NCBI GenBank assembly: GCA_018669005.1
Contig: JABJAL010000072.1
Location: forward strand, 167,877-231,876
Length of the DNA: 64,000 nt
Direction of reading: 5' to 3'
Source of the DNA: Nitrospinaceae bacterium
GTDB taxonomy: Bacteria > UBA8248
In this document: positions 28,889 through 38,163 of the stretch, piece by piece
How positions within the stretch are numbered: the stretch's first letter is position 1
How the letters are laid out: every line of letters starts with the position of its first letter
Program-made: the position numbers and the translations under genes
Notes under the pieces: generated by a model
What the model saw: only the letters and a program-made list of their open reading frames with translations
Told to the model about the DNA's origin: nothing
Database searches by the model: none

Positions 28889-29752
28889 TTGTTTAGGCGC
28901 TCGAAAGTCAGGCGCTCTATATTTGGTTTGTTTTTTTTCGCGGCCCTTGCCCTCGCGATGGTTGGCAACGCTTTTGCTGCCGAGAAAAGCTGTGTCGCGC
29001 GGATAGCAAAAAGCGAATCCGGCTGGCAACTTGTTTCCAAGGGTATGGAAGTCAGAAAAATTCGGATTCTTCTCGATGATGATCAATCGGCCGGTATGAC
29101 GGCAGTTCGCATCGATCCCCAATTGTTCAATATTCGGCTCAGATGGCAGACGCATGGCCGATTCCCTACCGCCACGGCGCGTCAGATCGCCAGGCTCACA
29201 AAAGCTGCGGTGGTGGTAAATGCGGGTTATTTCGATGAAAATGGCCGCCCGCTCGGATATTTCCGTTCGGAAAAAAAATTATTTAACAGCCGTCTGCTCT
29301 TTCGAGGACGAAAGCGGGCTTTGCATCTAGGCGTCGTGTTTTATGTAATGAAAAATTCAGGGAAGGTCGGCATGGCCACTCGTGAGGATTTTGACTCACG
29401 TGGTGTCCGCGAGGCATTTCAGGCAGGTCCCTATCTGGTTCGAGATGGGCGACCCGATCCCGGCCTGGACGCTTACCGTGAATTTCGCCGAGCGGATCGG
29501 CGCACCGTTCTGGCCCTTGATAAGCGGGGGCGTCTGATTTTTTTGGTGAGCAAGGAAATCGGACGGGGTATATCCTGGTGCGAGTTACAGAGTTTTCTCC
29601 CCCGTTCAAGGGTGGATGGTGGAATGGAAGTGGTTGAGTCGATGAATCTCGACGGCGGTTCAAGTTCCCAGTTATATGTAAAAGGCGATGATCAGACTTT
29701 TTATCTGTCGGGTAGGATTGTCCCGGCCCTGCTTCTCGCCATAGCCCGATAG
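28889..29752 (+). CDS. Phosphodiester glycosidase family protein (NAGPA/DUF2233), exported
   Basis: 287 residues. Start TTG 28889 is favoured by AGGAG at 28876-28880 eight bases upstream and yields a classical signal peptide (RRSKVRRSIFGLFFFAALAL, cleavage after NAFA). The domain shows the family motifs VVVNAGYFDENGRPLGY near residue 108, ALDKRGRLIFLVS near 208 and MNLDGGSSSQLYV near 250. Relatives remove N-acetylglucosamine from phosphodiesters such as teichoic or mannose-6-phosphate linkages. The substrate here is unknown but should be in the periplasm. Confidence 0.8.
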   Translation: MFRRSKVRRSIFGLFFFAALALAMVGNAFAAEKSCVARIAKSESGWQLVSKGMEVRKIRILLDDDQSAGMTAVRIDPQLFNIRLRWQTHGRFPTATARQIARLTKAAVVVNAGYFDENGRPLGYFRSEKKLFNSRLLFRGRKRALHLGVVFYVMKNSGKVGMATREDFDSRGVREAFQAGPYLVRDGRPDPGLDAYREFRRADRRTVLALDKRGRLIFLVSKEIGRGISWCELQSFLPRSRVDGGMEVVESMNLDGGSSSQLYVKGDDQTFYLSGRIVPALLLAIAR

Positions 29753-29790
29753 GCGAATATATATATTAGGCTGGCACAGGAGGATTAATT

Positions 29791-30219
29791 TTGAATCAAC
29801 AAGTGAGTGACATCATGACCACCAAGGTGGTCAGCATCAGTCTCGATGAGAAGCTTGATTTGGTGGATGAGATTATGACGAGTGGCGATATCCGCCATAT
29901 GCCGGTTACGCAAGGGGGCGCTGTCGTAGGTCTTTTGAGTCAGCGCGATCTCCTTCGGGCGAAGCTCTCGACGGTGATCGAATTTTCCGAAGAAGATAGG
30001 AAAGATCTCCTTGAGGCGACCGATGTTGAAAATGTCATGACGAAAGATGTGAAGTTCGCCGATCCGAAAGAGCCGATTACACACGCGGCCAAGCGGATGC
30101 TTGAGATGAAAATTGGGTGCCTCCCCGTTGTCGGAGAGGGGAAGGAACTATTGGGCCTCATCACGGAAACGGATGTCATGCGCTATTTTGTGGAATTTAT
30201 TGAAAACAACGAATCCTAG
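29791..30219 (+). CDS. Tandem CBS-domain protein
   Basis: 142 residues forming a CBS pair: first module about 5-60 (VSDIMTTKVVSISLDEKLD, IRHMPVTQ), second about 78-136 (VENVMTKDVKFADP, IGCLPVVGEGKELLGLITETD). CBS pairs bind adenosyl nucleotides and usually regulate a partner. It starts at TTG 29791 behind AGGAGG. The SDR gene follows after 15 bases, so they are probably cotranscribed, but a functional link is not evident. Confidence 0.88.
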   Translation: MNQQVSDIMTTKVVSISLDEKLDLVDEIMTSGDIRHMPVTQGGAVVGLLSQRDLLRAKLSTVIEFSEEDRKDLLEATDVENVMTKDVKFADPKEPITHAAKRMLEMKIGCLPVVGEGKELLGLITETDVMRYFVEFIENNES

Positions 30220-30234
30220 GAGCGGAGAAATCTG

Positions 30235-31020
30235 ATGCGGAATATGGAAGGGAAAGTCGCGCTTGTCTCTGCGGGGAGTAAAGGGCTGGGCCGTGCCTCT
30301 GCGATGGCGATTGCCAAACGCGGGGCGAACATTGCCCTATGCTCGCGAAATGAAGATGAAGTAGCCGCCACGGCTGCGGAAATTGCGAAAGAGGCGGATG
30401 TCGAGACATGGCACTGTGCGGCTGATCTTAGCAAGCTTGAGGATGTCAAAAAATTCGTCGATGGTGCGGTGGCTCATTTTGGTGGCGTCGATGTGCTCGT
30501 ATCAAACGCGGGCGGCCCGCCTCCAGGCGAGTTCGATGATTTAGAGGATGATGATTGGTATCGCGCTTTTGACTTGAGTGTGATGAGCGCGATTCGCCTT
30601 GTAGATAATGTGCTGCCCCACATGAGAGGCCGCGGCTACGGGCGGATACTTTTTATCCTGTCCACTTCGGTGCGCGAGCCCATTGACAATCTTTTGTTGT
30701 CGAACGTGATGCGCCCGGCGGTGGCTGGCCTGTCAAAATCGCTGGCGCGTGATCTCGCCAAGGACGGAATTCTTGTTAACGTTGTCGCCCCTGGCACGAT
30801 TCTCACCGACCGCGTACGTGGGCGCCAGCAGATTACGGCGGACAAAAAAGATATTTCCCTTGATGAGGCTCTGGAGGAAGCTGCCGAGCGAATTCCGCTG
30901 GGAAGGCTGGGCGAGCCGAGTGAGTTTGGTGCGATGGTGGGCTTTTTGGCCTCCCCCGAGGCGAGTTATGTCTCTGGAGGATACTATCCGGTGGACGGCG
31001 CACGCTTGAAAGGAATCTAA
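30235..31020 (+). CDS. Short-chain dehydrogenase/reductase lacking the canonical Tyr-Lys pair
   Basis: 261 residues with the SDR Rossmann fold: cofactor loop SAGSKGLGRASA near residue 12, NAG motif in VLVSNAGGPPPG near 91 and the PGTILTDR loop near 187. The active-site segment reads STSVREPIDNLLLSNVMR: the serine is present, but the positions expected to hold Tyr and Lys carry Ser and Arg. A subgroup of FabG-like proteins shares this change. It may be a binding protein or use altered chemistry. It sits 15 bases after the CBS gene. Confidence 0.82.
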   Translation: MRNMEGKVALVSAGSKGLGRASAMAIAKRGANIALCSRNEDEVAATAAEIAKEADVETWHCAADLSKLEDVKKFVDGAVAHFGGVDVLVSNAGGPPPGEFDDLEDDDWYRAFDLSVMSAIRLVDNVLPHMRGRGYGRILFILSTSVREPIDNLLLSNVMRPAVAGLSKSLARDLAKDGILVNVVAPGTILTDRVRGRQQITADKKDISLDEALEEAAERIPLGRLGEPSEFGAMVGFLASPEASYVSGGYYPVDGARLKGI

Positions 31021-31048
31021 ACGCCCGAAAAAAATCTTGTCTGGCCTG

Positions 31049-31600
31049 CTAACGCCGTTTGAAACGATTGAATCGCCCTGCGGGCTCCGGGGTTGCGGTT
31101 GGGGTTGGTTCGGACGGTTTTTCTTCGTCTTCTTTCTTTTTCTGATAAACATTTCGCAGATCGGCGTCCACTTTTCTCTTTCTTAAACGAGATTCCTGGA
31201 TGGCCTCTTTTTTTTCATAAACAACGAGTTGTTCTCTCAACAGGGTAAAAAAGTTGCCATCTTTTCCGGACAATAATCCGGCAAGGGAGGCAGAAATGTC
31301 TGAGGAAATCTCTATGCGCGTTCTTTCGCTTGAAAGGGGGGTGAGAAAAACCGCGTGCCGGCCAAAAGTGCTCAGAGCGACGATTCTTCCCTCGCTGGCT
31401 TTTGCCTCCCATAATTCATGGCCATTTTCGTGCATCACACGTACGGCGGCGTGAAAAACAATGTGCGAGGGCTTGTTAATGACCCGGACAATACCGCCGC
31501 CCGCCCGGGCCGATTCGACGCGATCAAATCTTGAGCCACACCCGGATATCCCGGCGACAACGATCAGAGAGCATATAATTATGTAAATTCGGCCGCGCAT
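31049..31600 (-). CDS. Putative lipoprotein of unknown function
   Basis: About 183 residues from ATG 31600 (AGAGGA upstream). The N-terminus is a lipoprotein signal (MRGRIYIIICSLIVVAGISGC). The middle resembles small envelope proteins with VFHAAVRVMHENGHELWEAK and an RTRIEISSDISA strand region. The tail is Lys/Glu-rich then Pro/Thr-rich and ends RFNRFKRR. I do not recognise a specific family. It is divergent from uvrA with a 137-base promoter gap. Confidence 0.65.
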   Translation of the reverse strand: MRGRIYIIICSLIVVAGISGCGSRFDRVESARAGGGIVRVINKPSHIVFHAAVRVMHENGHELWEAKASEGRIVALSTFGRHAVFLTPLSSERTRIEISSDISASLAGLLSGKDGNFFTLLREQLVVYEKKEAIQESRLRKRKVDADLRNVYQKKKEDEEKPSEPTPTATPEPAGRFNRFKRR

Positions 31601-31737
31601 TTTGGCATTTTCCTCTCTTCGGGCAACTTCAATATAGCATAGCCCAGCCGTTGACATTGGAGAATCTGCCCGCCCATACTAGTAGGGTTGGGCAGCCCAC
31701 CTTTGAATTTTGTTAAGTAAGAATAGAGAAAATCCAC

Positions 31738-34641
31738 ATGATGGAAGACATCGTTGTCGAGGGTGCCCGCGAGCATAACCTCAAAAATATTAACCTCCGT
31801 CTTCCCCGGGAGCAGTTTATTGTTGTGACTGGTCCCAGTGGATCGGGTAAATCCTCTCTGGCTTTTGATACCATCTACGCCGAGGGCCACCGCCGGTATG
31901 TTGAGTCTCTGTCTACTTATGCGAGGCAGTTCCTAGAGCGAGTGGATAAACCCGATGTTGATTTGATCGACGGAATCAGTCCGGCCATCGCCATCGAGCA
32001 GTACAACCCGGTTAAACATTCTCGCTCCACAGTGGGAACGGCGTCTGAAATCTACGACTACATCCGCCTCGTGTTTGCCAAGGCAGGGGATATTCATTGT
32101 CCTGACTGCGGAAAACCGGTTCATCCCGACACCGTTGATAGCTCTGTTGCCCGTATTCTTAAAGAACATGATAAGGAAAGAGGTTTTGTCATGTTCGCCT
32201 TGTCTCCGGTTCCGGCCGATGAGCTCGCGGACAGGTTCTCTGGTCTTCTCGCGCAGGGTTATATCCGGGCGATGGTTGACGGTGAGGTGGTTAAAATCAG
32301 CCCGAAACTGGCTGATCAGATTAATGAAATGGGCGGCAAAAAAACTACGCTCTCCCCGAAAGCGGCGACCGGGAGAAAGAAAACCGCGAAGGGGAAAAAA
32401 GCCGCTTCAAGTAAATCGAAAAAATTGGCGCCTTCCGAGGAGGCGCCTTTTAAGTTTCCTGTTCCGATCTACATCGTTGTTGACCGCCTCTCATTTAATA
32501 AAAAATCCGAAGCAAGGCTCGGCGAGTCGCTTGAAGGGGCTTTTCGGGAGGGCGATGAGCGGGCTTTTGTCCAGGTGGTCGATGGCCCGATGCTCTCGTT
32601 AAGCCAGCGCCTAGAGTGTTGCGGTAGAATTTTTGAAGCCCCGCTTCCTTCGACTTTCAGTTTCAACAATCCCCACGGCGCGTGTGTGGAGTGCGGCGGT
32701 TTTGGGAATACCCTTGATTTAGATCTTTCCCTCATTATTCCGAACCCAAAGCTCACGCTGGCACAAGGGGCCGTGGAGCCTTGGACCCGGCCCCGCTATC
32801 GCCGCTATTTCGGGGGACAACTCCAGCAAGCTGCTGAGAAGGAAGGTCTCGACATCCATCGCTCCTGGAGCGCACTTACTTCAAAACACAAAAAAATGGT
32901 TCTAAACGGCTCAAAACATCTGCTTGGGATTTATCCATTTTTCGAGCGGCTTCGAAAGAAGAAATACAAAGTATGGGTGCGCGTGCTGATTCGCCGTTAT
33001 CAGATGCTGCAGAACTGCGCCACTTGCGATGGAACGCGTATTCGACCGGATGCCCTGTGGGTGCGGGTGGCGGGAAAGAATATCGCAGATCTCTGCGCCA
33101 TGCCGATTGGCAAGCTACGCGCTTTTATAAAAGAAGTTGAGATGGAGCCTGAGCAGCGAGCCCGCGCCCAGGATGTTCTAAACCAGGTAGATGAGCGGCT
33201 GGAGTTTTTACTTCACGTAGGGCTGGACTACCTTACGCTTAATCGTGAAACGCGGACCCTTAGTGGCGGCGAGCACCAGAGAATAAATCTGGCGAACCAG
33301 CTTGGTGCTCACCTGACGGGCACCCTTTATATCCTTGATGAGCCGACTATTGGCTTGCATCCAAGAGACAATGCCAAGCTCATAGAAATCTTGAAGGACC
33401 TGGTGGACCGTGGCAACACCCTGTTGGTTGTTGAGCATGACCGGGACGTTATCGCCGAGGCGGACTACATCGTAGATTTAGGGCCCGGGGCCGGGGAGCG
33501 TGGCGGAGAGGTCATATTCTCAGGCCCTATTGAAGAGCTTTCGAAAAGTGAAGAATCTGTCACCGCGAAATTTATTACGAACGCCCGAAAAGTTTTGCCT
33601 CGTCGTCCGAGAGACCGAGTGGATCAATTTGGCCAGAGGGTTTCTCTCTTCGGGGCAAGCGAGAATAATCTAAAAAAAATAGATCTCCATATTCCACTGG
33701 GCAAGCTGGTCGCCATCACCGGTGTTTCTGGCTCCGGGAAAAGCACTTTGATACACGACACCCTCTATCCTGCGCTTGCGCGAATCCTTCACGAATCGCA
33801 AGAGCCAATTGGCCGCTTCGAGAAGATTCTCGGGTTTGAGAATCTCTCGTCCGTGGTTCTGCTCGATCAGAGTCCCATCGGGAAAAGCCCGCGGAGCAAT
33901 CCGCTTACATACGTCAAAGTCTACGATCCGGTTCGCCGTCAATTCGCCGAGACGAAAACAGCTAAAAGCTTTGGCTACGGGCCCGGCCATTTTTCATTCA
34001 ATTCTCCGGGTGGGCGCTGTGATGCCTGTAGCGGTAGCGGACATCAAAAAATTGAAATGCATTTTATGGCAGATATTTTTATTCGCTGCCCTGAGTGCGA
34101 TGGCAAACGATTCAAGCCAAAAACGCTAGAGGTGCGTTTTAAAGGATTGAACATTCATGAGGTGTTGAATCTGACGGTAGACGAGGGAATTCTGTTTTTT
34201 GATCATGTGCCATCCATCATGAACAAGTTGATGGTGCTTCGTGATGTGGGTCTGTCCTATTTGCGGATTGGCCAACCGGTGAACACCCTTTCGGGGGGCG
34301 AGGCGCAGCGTCTCAAAATCGCGGGGCAACTGGTTGCCAAGCCGCCTCGGAATGTTCTCTACCTGATGGACGAGCCGACGACTGGTCTTCATTTTCAGGA
34401 TGTTGAACGCCTCCTGGAGGTTCTGCATCGGCTTGTGGCCTTGGGGAACACTGTACTCGTCATCGAACATCATTTGGACATGATTCTAGCGGCGGATTGG
34501 GTGATCGATTTGGGCCCCGAAGGGGGAGATAAAGGCGGGCGGATCGTCATTGAGGGAAGGCCCGAGGAGGTGGCCCGGTCGAAAAAATCGCATACCGGGG
34601 AATACCTCAAAGACTACATGGAACAGCAACAGGCCCCATAA
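31738..34641 (+). CDS. uvrA: Excinuclease ABC subunit A
   Basis: 967 residues, the normal length. Two ABC ATPase halves: Walker [14 protein letters not shown] near residue 31 and [13 protein letters not shown] near 661; ABC signatures [11 protein letters not shown] and [11 protein letters not shown]; Walker [11 protein letters not shown] and [10 protein letters not shown]. Zinc-finger cysteines occur in [21 protein letters not shown] and CPECDGKRF. It recognises bulky DNA lesions with UvrB in nucleotide excision repair. A Lys-rich stretch ([16 protein letters not shown], about residues 212-227) is an uncommon insertion. LexA and DinB are encoded 3 kb downstream on the other strand, but no LexA site is evident here. 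Confidence 0.96.
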   Translation: MMEDIVVEGAREHNLKNINLRLPREQFIVVTGPSGSGKSSLAFDTIYAEGHRRYVESLSTYARQFLERVDKPDVDLIDGISPAIAIEQYNPVKHSRSTVGTASEIYDYIRLVFAKAGDIHCPDCGKPVHPDTVDSSVARILKEHDKERGFVMFALSPVPADELADRFSGLLAQGYIRAMVDGEVVKISPKLADQINEMGGKKTTLSPKAATGRKKTAKGKKAASSKSKKLAPSEEAPFKFPVPIYIVVDRLSFNKKSEARLGESLEGAFREGDERAFVQVVDGPMLSLSQRLECCGRIFEAPLPSTFSFNNPHGACVECGGFGNTLDLDLSLIIPNPKLTLAQGAVEPWTRPRYRRYFGGQLQQAAEKEGLDIHRSWSALTSKHKKMVLNGSKHLLGIYPFFERLRKKKYKVWVRVLIRRYQMLQNCATCDGTRIRPDALWVRVAGKNIADLCAMPIGKLRAFIKEVEMEPEQRARAQDVLNQVDERLEFLLHVGLDYLTLNRETRTLSGGEHQRINLANQLGAHLTGTLYILDEPTIGLHPRDNAKLIEILKDLVDRGNTLLVVEHDRDVIAEADYIVDLGPGAGERGGEVIFSGPIEELSKSEESVTAKFITNARKVLPRRPRDRVDQFGQRVSLFGASENNLKKIDLHIPLGKLVAITGVSGSGKSTLIHDTLYPALARILHESQEPIGRFEKILGFENLSSVVLLDQSPIGKSPRSNPLTYVKVYDPVRRQFAETKTAKSFGYGPGHFSFNSPGGRCDACSGSGHQKIEMHFMADIFIRCPECDGKRFKPKTLEVRFKGLNIHEVLNLTVDEGILFFDHVPSIMNKLMVLRDVGLSYLRIGQPVNTLSGGEAQRLKIAGQLVAKPPRNVLYLMDEPTTGLHFQDVERLLEVLHRLVALGNTVLVIEHHLDMILAADWVIDLGPEGGDKGGRIVIEGRPEEVARSKKSHTGEYLKDYMEQQQAP

Positions 34642-34747
34642 TTTTTTAAAGAATTACGATGAGGCACCGTCGCCGTATTTTTCTTATGGATATTGTGCCT
34701 ATATTTTTCGTGGATTTTGATTCACGACGCAAGGAGGTTGAGACGAC

Positions 34748-35203
34748 ATGGCGAATGAAACCATTACGCGAACCGTGCGGGCGGATTGGAAAGGCTCTTT
34801 ACGTGCAGAAATTCATGCCAGGGAATGCCCGCCATTTTTCTCTGATGAGCCGGTGGGACGCGGCGGTTTGTTTGAGCACCCGACGCCGTCTGAGTATCTT
34901 CTTTCGAGTCTTTCGGGTTGCAGTGTTGCACATGTCGAAATGTTCACGCGAGAAATTGGCATGCCCTTTGATGACTGTCATGTAGTGGCTGGCATCACGA
35001 TGGCGCGTCTTGCGCCTGGTGACACGGCGGGTCCAAAAGGTGGTATATTGGGCCTTGAACTCGACATTACAGTTATTTCATCCGGAACCGAGGATGAGCT
35101 TGAGCGTGTGAAAGCCCTCTTTCGCGCCGGGTGCATCATGTACCTGTTCATGAAAAGTGCCGTTCCTGTCGAGGATAGGTGGACGCTCGTGCAACAGGGA
35201 TAA
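34748..35203 (+). CDS. OsmC/Ohr family protein, cysteine form
   Basis: 151 residues with the OsmC fold. The attacking cysteine is C58 in SSLSGCSVAHVEMF and the second is in RAGCIMYLFM near residue 131. OsmC/Ohr proteins reduce organic hydroperoxides with thiol pairs. The contrast with the two OsmC-like genes in this window that carry UGA at the first position is useful as an internal control: here the codon is TGC. AAGGAGG stands upstream of ATG 34748. Confidence 0.85.
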   Translation: MANETITRTVRADWKGSLRAEIHARECPPFFSDEPVGRGGLFEHPTPSEYLLSSLSGCSVAHVEMFTREIGMPFDDCHVVAGITMARLAPGDTAGPKGGILGLELDITVISSGTEDELERVKALFRAGCIMYLFMKSAVPVEDRWTLVQQG

Positions 35204-35269
35204 AAGATTATCCTTTGTTTCAATAAAGGAATTTGTCTCATCGGACTCGAAAACACGCATCTATTAGGA

Positions 35270-36154
35270 ATGTTTTTCGCGATGCTCGCGCTCTTTGCCT
35301 GGGCCGCACTTTCATTCTGTGTTCGTAGCGCCATGCGTGATGCGCCACTGCTCCGTACAACCGCCACGATAACCACCACAAACGCGTTGTTCATGATCCC
35401 TGTCGCCTTTTCCATCATGCCGCTTTCGGCGTTTCGGCCCGAGCGGAGCGAGACGATTTACTACATCGTGGCGCTCGGGTTGTGCATGATTGCCGCCTCT
35501 CGACTGACTTATTATTTCGCGATACGCCGAATTGGTCCCAGCCGGGCGCTTCCGGTGGCGACGAGTACGCCGATCATCACCGCCTTCATCGCAGCCGCCT
35601 GGGTGGGGGAGCCGGTAACGCTTCGATTGGTCTTTGGTTTGATCCTGCTGGCGGGAGGCATCAATTTCGCCATGCGTGCCGAGCCTGCGCAGGATTCCAA
35701 TCTGCCGACCACCTCGCGCGATCGCACCTTGGGGTGGATTGCGGCGGGGGTAACGGTATGCATCTGGAGCATCTCGGGTGTGACGATGAAGGTCATCGCC
35801 TCAGATGTTCCGCCGCTGGCCGCCGCTGCGATGATTATATGGTCTGGGGTATTTTTTACCTGGATGATCGCATTTTTGGGTTCTAAATCAGAGGCCGGAT
35901 TAAAAGTGCCAAAAGCCAGCTGGCCATGGATTACCGCCTCGGCTGTTTGTCAGACGGTGGCGGTGCCCTCTTTTGTCAGCGCGATGCACTACACTTTCGC
36001 GGTGAACGCCTCGTCCATCACCGCTGTTCAGCCGCTGCTCGCCCTGCTTGTGGCGCATTTTTTCATCAAAGAGGCCGAGAATATTACCTGGGGACTCGTT
36101 GTCGGTGCTGTCATGACGGTGTGCGGAACATTGGTGGTGTTGCTCTTGGCTTGA
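35270..36154 (+). CDS. EamA/DMT-superfamily transporter
   Basis: 294 residues with ten predicted transmembrane helices arranged as two EamA repeats of about 140 residues (first FFAMLALFAWAALSF, second TLGWIAAGVTVCIWSISGV). Such proteins export or exchange metabolites; the substrate cannot be predicted. The start at ATG 35270 leaves a short first helix, and no ribosome-binding site is obvious, so a slightly earlier non-ATG start is possible. Confidence 0.8.
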   Translation: MFFAMLALFAWAALSFCVRSAMRDAPLLRTTATITTTNALFMIPVAFSIMPLSAFRPERSETIYYIVALGLCMIAASRLTYYFAIRRIGPSRALPVATSTPIITAFIAAAWVGEPVTLRLVFGLILLAGGINFAMRAEPAQDSNLPTTSRDRTLGWIAAGVTVCIWSISGVTMKVIASDVPPLAAAAMIIWSGVFFTWMIAFLGSKSEAGLKVPKASWPWITASAVCQTVAVPSFVSAMHYTFAVNASSITAVQPLLALLVAHFFIKEAENITWGLVVGAVMTVCGTLVVLLLA

Positions 36155-36276
36155 GTGGAGAGTGGCGGCGCGAATAAGGCCTTAAGGGTTTTCGATTTCA
36201 CAATTGTGGTCAGACGTTGGCAGTATGATGCGAAAGTAATTTTAGATTTTTTGGGGTTGAGTTTCGTGGCCCGATC

Positions 36277-37494
36277 TCAGATTTTTCCTTCCATGGATTT
36301 TCCCGAAACTAGCGAACCCTCGCCAAAGCGGTCGCGTAGTCGATCCACAGTTTCGGTCAGGCGGGTGTCGCGCTCACTCTCCTCCACAAACAACTCAGGC
36401 TGCTGGTTGGCGGAGGCCAATCCTCCGAGGTAGACACCAATGAGGCGTACTTTTCTTCCCTTAGATTTTTCCTGTAGCGCTCGGGTGAGAAGCCTCCGGG
36501 CCGCCTCGAATAGGGGCCTGTCGATGGCCGTTGGCGGCTCCATTCGTGCGGCGAGGGTGTTGGTGTCAAAATCCTCGAAGCGAATTTTGAGGGTGACGCC
36601 CTTGGCCGTCATATTTTTCCGGCGCAGACGGCTCGCCGCCTGTGCTGTGAGGCGGGATAGCGTAGCCTCCAGATGATTGGGGTCGCCTTGGTCCTCTGAA
36701 AAGGTGGTTTCCTTGCCCACGCTCTTTTGTTTGGTTTCAATTTCTATCTCAATGCTTCCCTGCCCTCGTGCTTTTCGGTAAAGCTCCGTGCCCCAGTTTT
36801 TGAAGTTTGCCTCCAGGACCGAGAGTGGCAGGTGGGCGATGTCACCAATCGTGCGCATACCCATCCCCCGGAGCCGGGCGGCGGTGACTTTCCCTACGCC
36901 GGGCAGGGTATCGATAGAAAGCGGTGCGAGGATGGCCGCCTCCATCCCTGGCAGGATGTGGAGTATTCCGGCTGGTTTTGAAAGTACCGAGGAGACCTTG
37001 GCCATGAGCCGGTTTGAGGCGACGCCCACCGAGGCGGAAAAGCCGAGCTCATTCATAACGGCATTTCTCATTTTTGTGGCGGCGACGAAGGGTGGGCCGT
37101 GCAGACGCTCGGTCCCGGTCAGGTCGAGGTAGGCCTCGTCAACCGATACGGCTTGGAGCGTGGGTGTGAAAGTTCTAAGAAGGGCCATTACCTGACCGGA
37201 GGCGGCAGAATATTTTGTATGGCTGGCGGGAATGTAAACAGCGTTTGGGCACAGACGCCGCGCTCGTGTCATCGGCATGGCAGAATGAACGCCCAGGCGG
37301 CGCGCCTCGTAGGAGGCAGCCGCTACAACGCCACGGTTGCCTGTGCCGCCGACGATGACCTGCCTGCCCACAAGGGAGGGGTCGTCCCGGCGCTCGACCG
37401 CCACGAAGAAGGCGTCCATATCCACATGGGCGATGACGCGCTGCGCCTCATCGGGATTCTTCGAGGTGACCGGAGAGGCGCATTCATCTGTCAT
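36277..37494 (-). CDS. dinB: DNA polymerase IV (Y-family translesion polymerase)
   Basis: 405 residues. The palm and fingers contain HVDMDAFFVAVE near residue 23 and the catalytic SVDEAYLDLT near residue 117; the helix-hairpin-helix LPGVGKVTAARLRGMG near 196 and the little-finger domain follow. It copies past damaged bases with low fidelity. The lexA gene ends 28 bases upstream in the same orientation, so polymerase and repressor are cotranscribed, as expected for SOS control. The polymerase clamp-binding peptide may be near the C-terminus but is not obvious. Confidence 0.95.
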   Translation of the reverse strand: MTDECASPVTSKNPDEAQRVIAHVDMDAFFVAVERRDDPSLVGRQVIVGGTGNRGVVAAASYEARRLGVHSAMPMTRARRLCPNAVYIPASHTKYSAASGQVMALLRTFTPTLQAVSVDEAYLDLTGTERLHGPPFVAATKMRNAVMNELGFSASVGVASNRLMAKVSSVLSKPAGILHILPGMEAAILAPLSIDTLPGVGKVTAARLRGMGMRTIGDIAHLPLSVLEANFKNWGTELYRKARGQGSIEIEIETKQKSVGKETTFSEDQGDPNHLEATLSRLTAQAASRLRRKNMTAKGVTLKIRFEDFDTNTLAARMEPPTAIDRPLFEAARRLLTRALQEKSKGRKVRLIGVYLGGLASANQQPELFVEESERDTRLTETVDRLRDRFGEGSLVSGKSMEGKI

Positions 37495-37521
37495 GGCGAG
37501 GCCCTGTGATGAATTTCGTGT

Positions 37522-38136
37522 TTAATACTTTCTGAGCACACCCACGACAACGCCCTGAATCCTGAATTCGCCATCTCGCACCATGATTGGCTCCATCGAG
37601 GAATTCGCCGGCTGGAGGCGAATGTGATCGCCTTCGCGGTAAAATCTCTTCAAGGTGGCACTCTCGCCCTCGAGCAGAGCGACGACGGTCTCGCCGTTGC
37701 TCGCTGTATCGCGCTGCTCGATGATGACGTAGTCGCCGTCGTCGATGTGATCCTCAATCATCGATTTTCCCTTGACCTTGAGCACATACAGGCTACTGTC
37801 GTCCGAGGACCAGGGAAGCGGAATGGTTTCGTTGTCCTGCACCGCCTCAAGAGGAACACCAGCGGCGATCATGCCCCGGAGGGGAAGTTCAATGGGGCCG
37901 CTCTTTTCCTTGCCCACGGTATCTGCGTTCGGCACGAGTTCAATCGCCCGGCTGCGGTTCCAACTTCTTTTGATAAGTCCCTTCGAGGCGATGTTTTGAA
38001 GGTGTTTGTGCACGGTGGCAGGCGAGGTGAGTTTGAAGTGCGCCCCAATCTCGGCGATGCTCGGTGCATACCCCTTGTCCTTGATGAACTCCTGGATAAA
38101 CTCAAAAATCTGACGCTGTCTACGAGTTAAAAACAT
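37522..38136 (-). CDS. lexA: LexA SOS repressor
   Basis: 204 residues. The N-terminal winged helix has the standard TRRQRQIFEFIQEFIKDKGY and PSIAEIGAHFKLTSPATVHK. The self-cleavage Ala-Gly bond is in GMIAAGVPLE near residue 92, the catalytic Ser is in GKSMIEDHIDDGDY and the Lys in ESATLKRFY. On DNA damage RecA filaments trigger cleavage and derepression. It is flanked by the RlmD-like gene (27 bases upstream) and dinB (downstream), all on the minus strand. No separate promoter space is present, so it probably uses the promoter of the upstream gene or one inside it. Confidence 0.96.
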   Translation of the reverse strand: MFLTRRQRQIFEFIQEFIKDKGYAPSIAEIGAHFKLTSPATVHKHLQNIASKGLIKRSWNRSRAIELVPNADTVGKEKSGPIELPLRGMIAAGVPLEAVQDNETIPLPWSSDDSSLYVLKVKGKSMIEDHIDDGDYVIIEQRDTASNGETVVALLEGESATLKRFYREGDHIRLQPANSSMEPIMVRDGEFRIQGVVVGVLRKY

Positions 38137-38163
38137 GGCAAAGCCTCCTTGTGCTGCCCGTTA

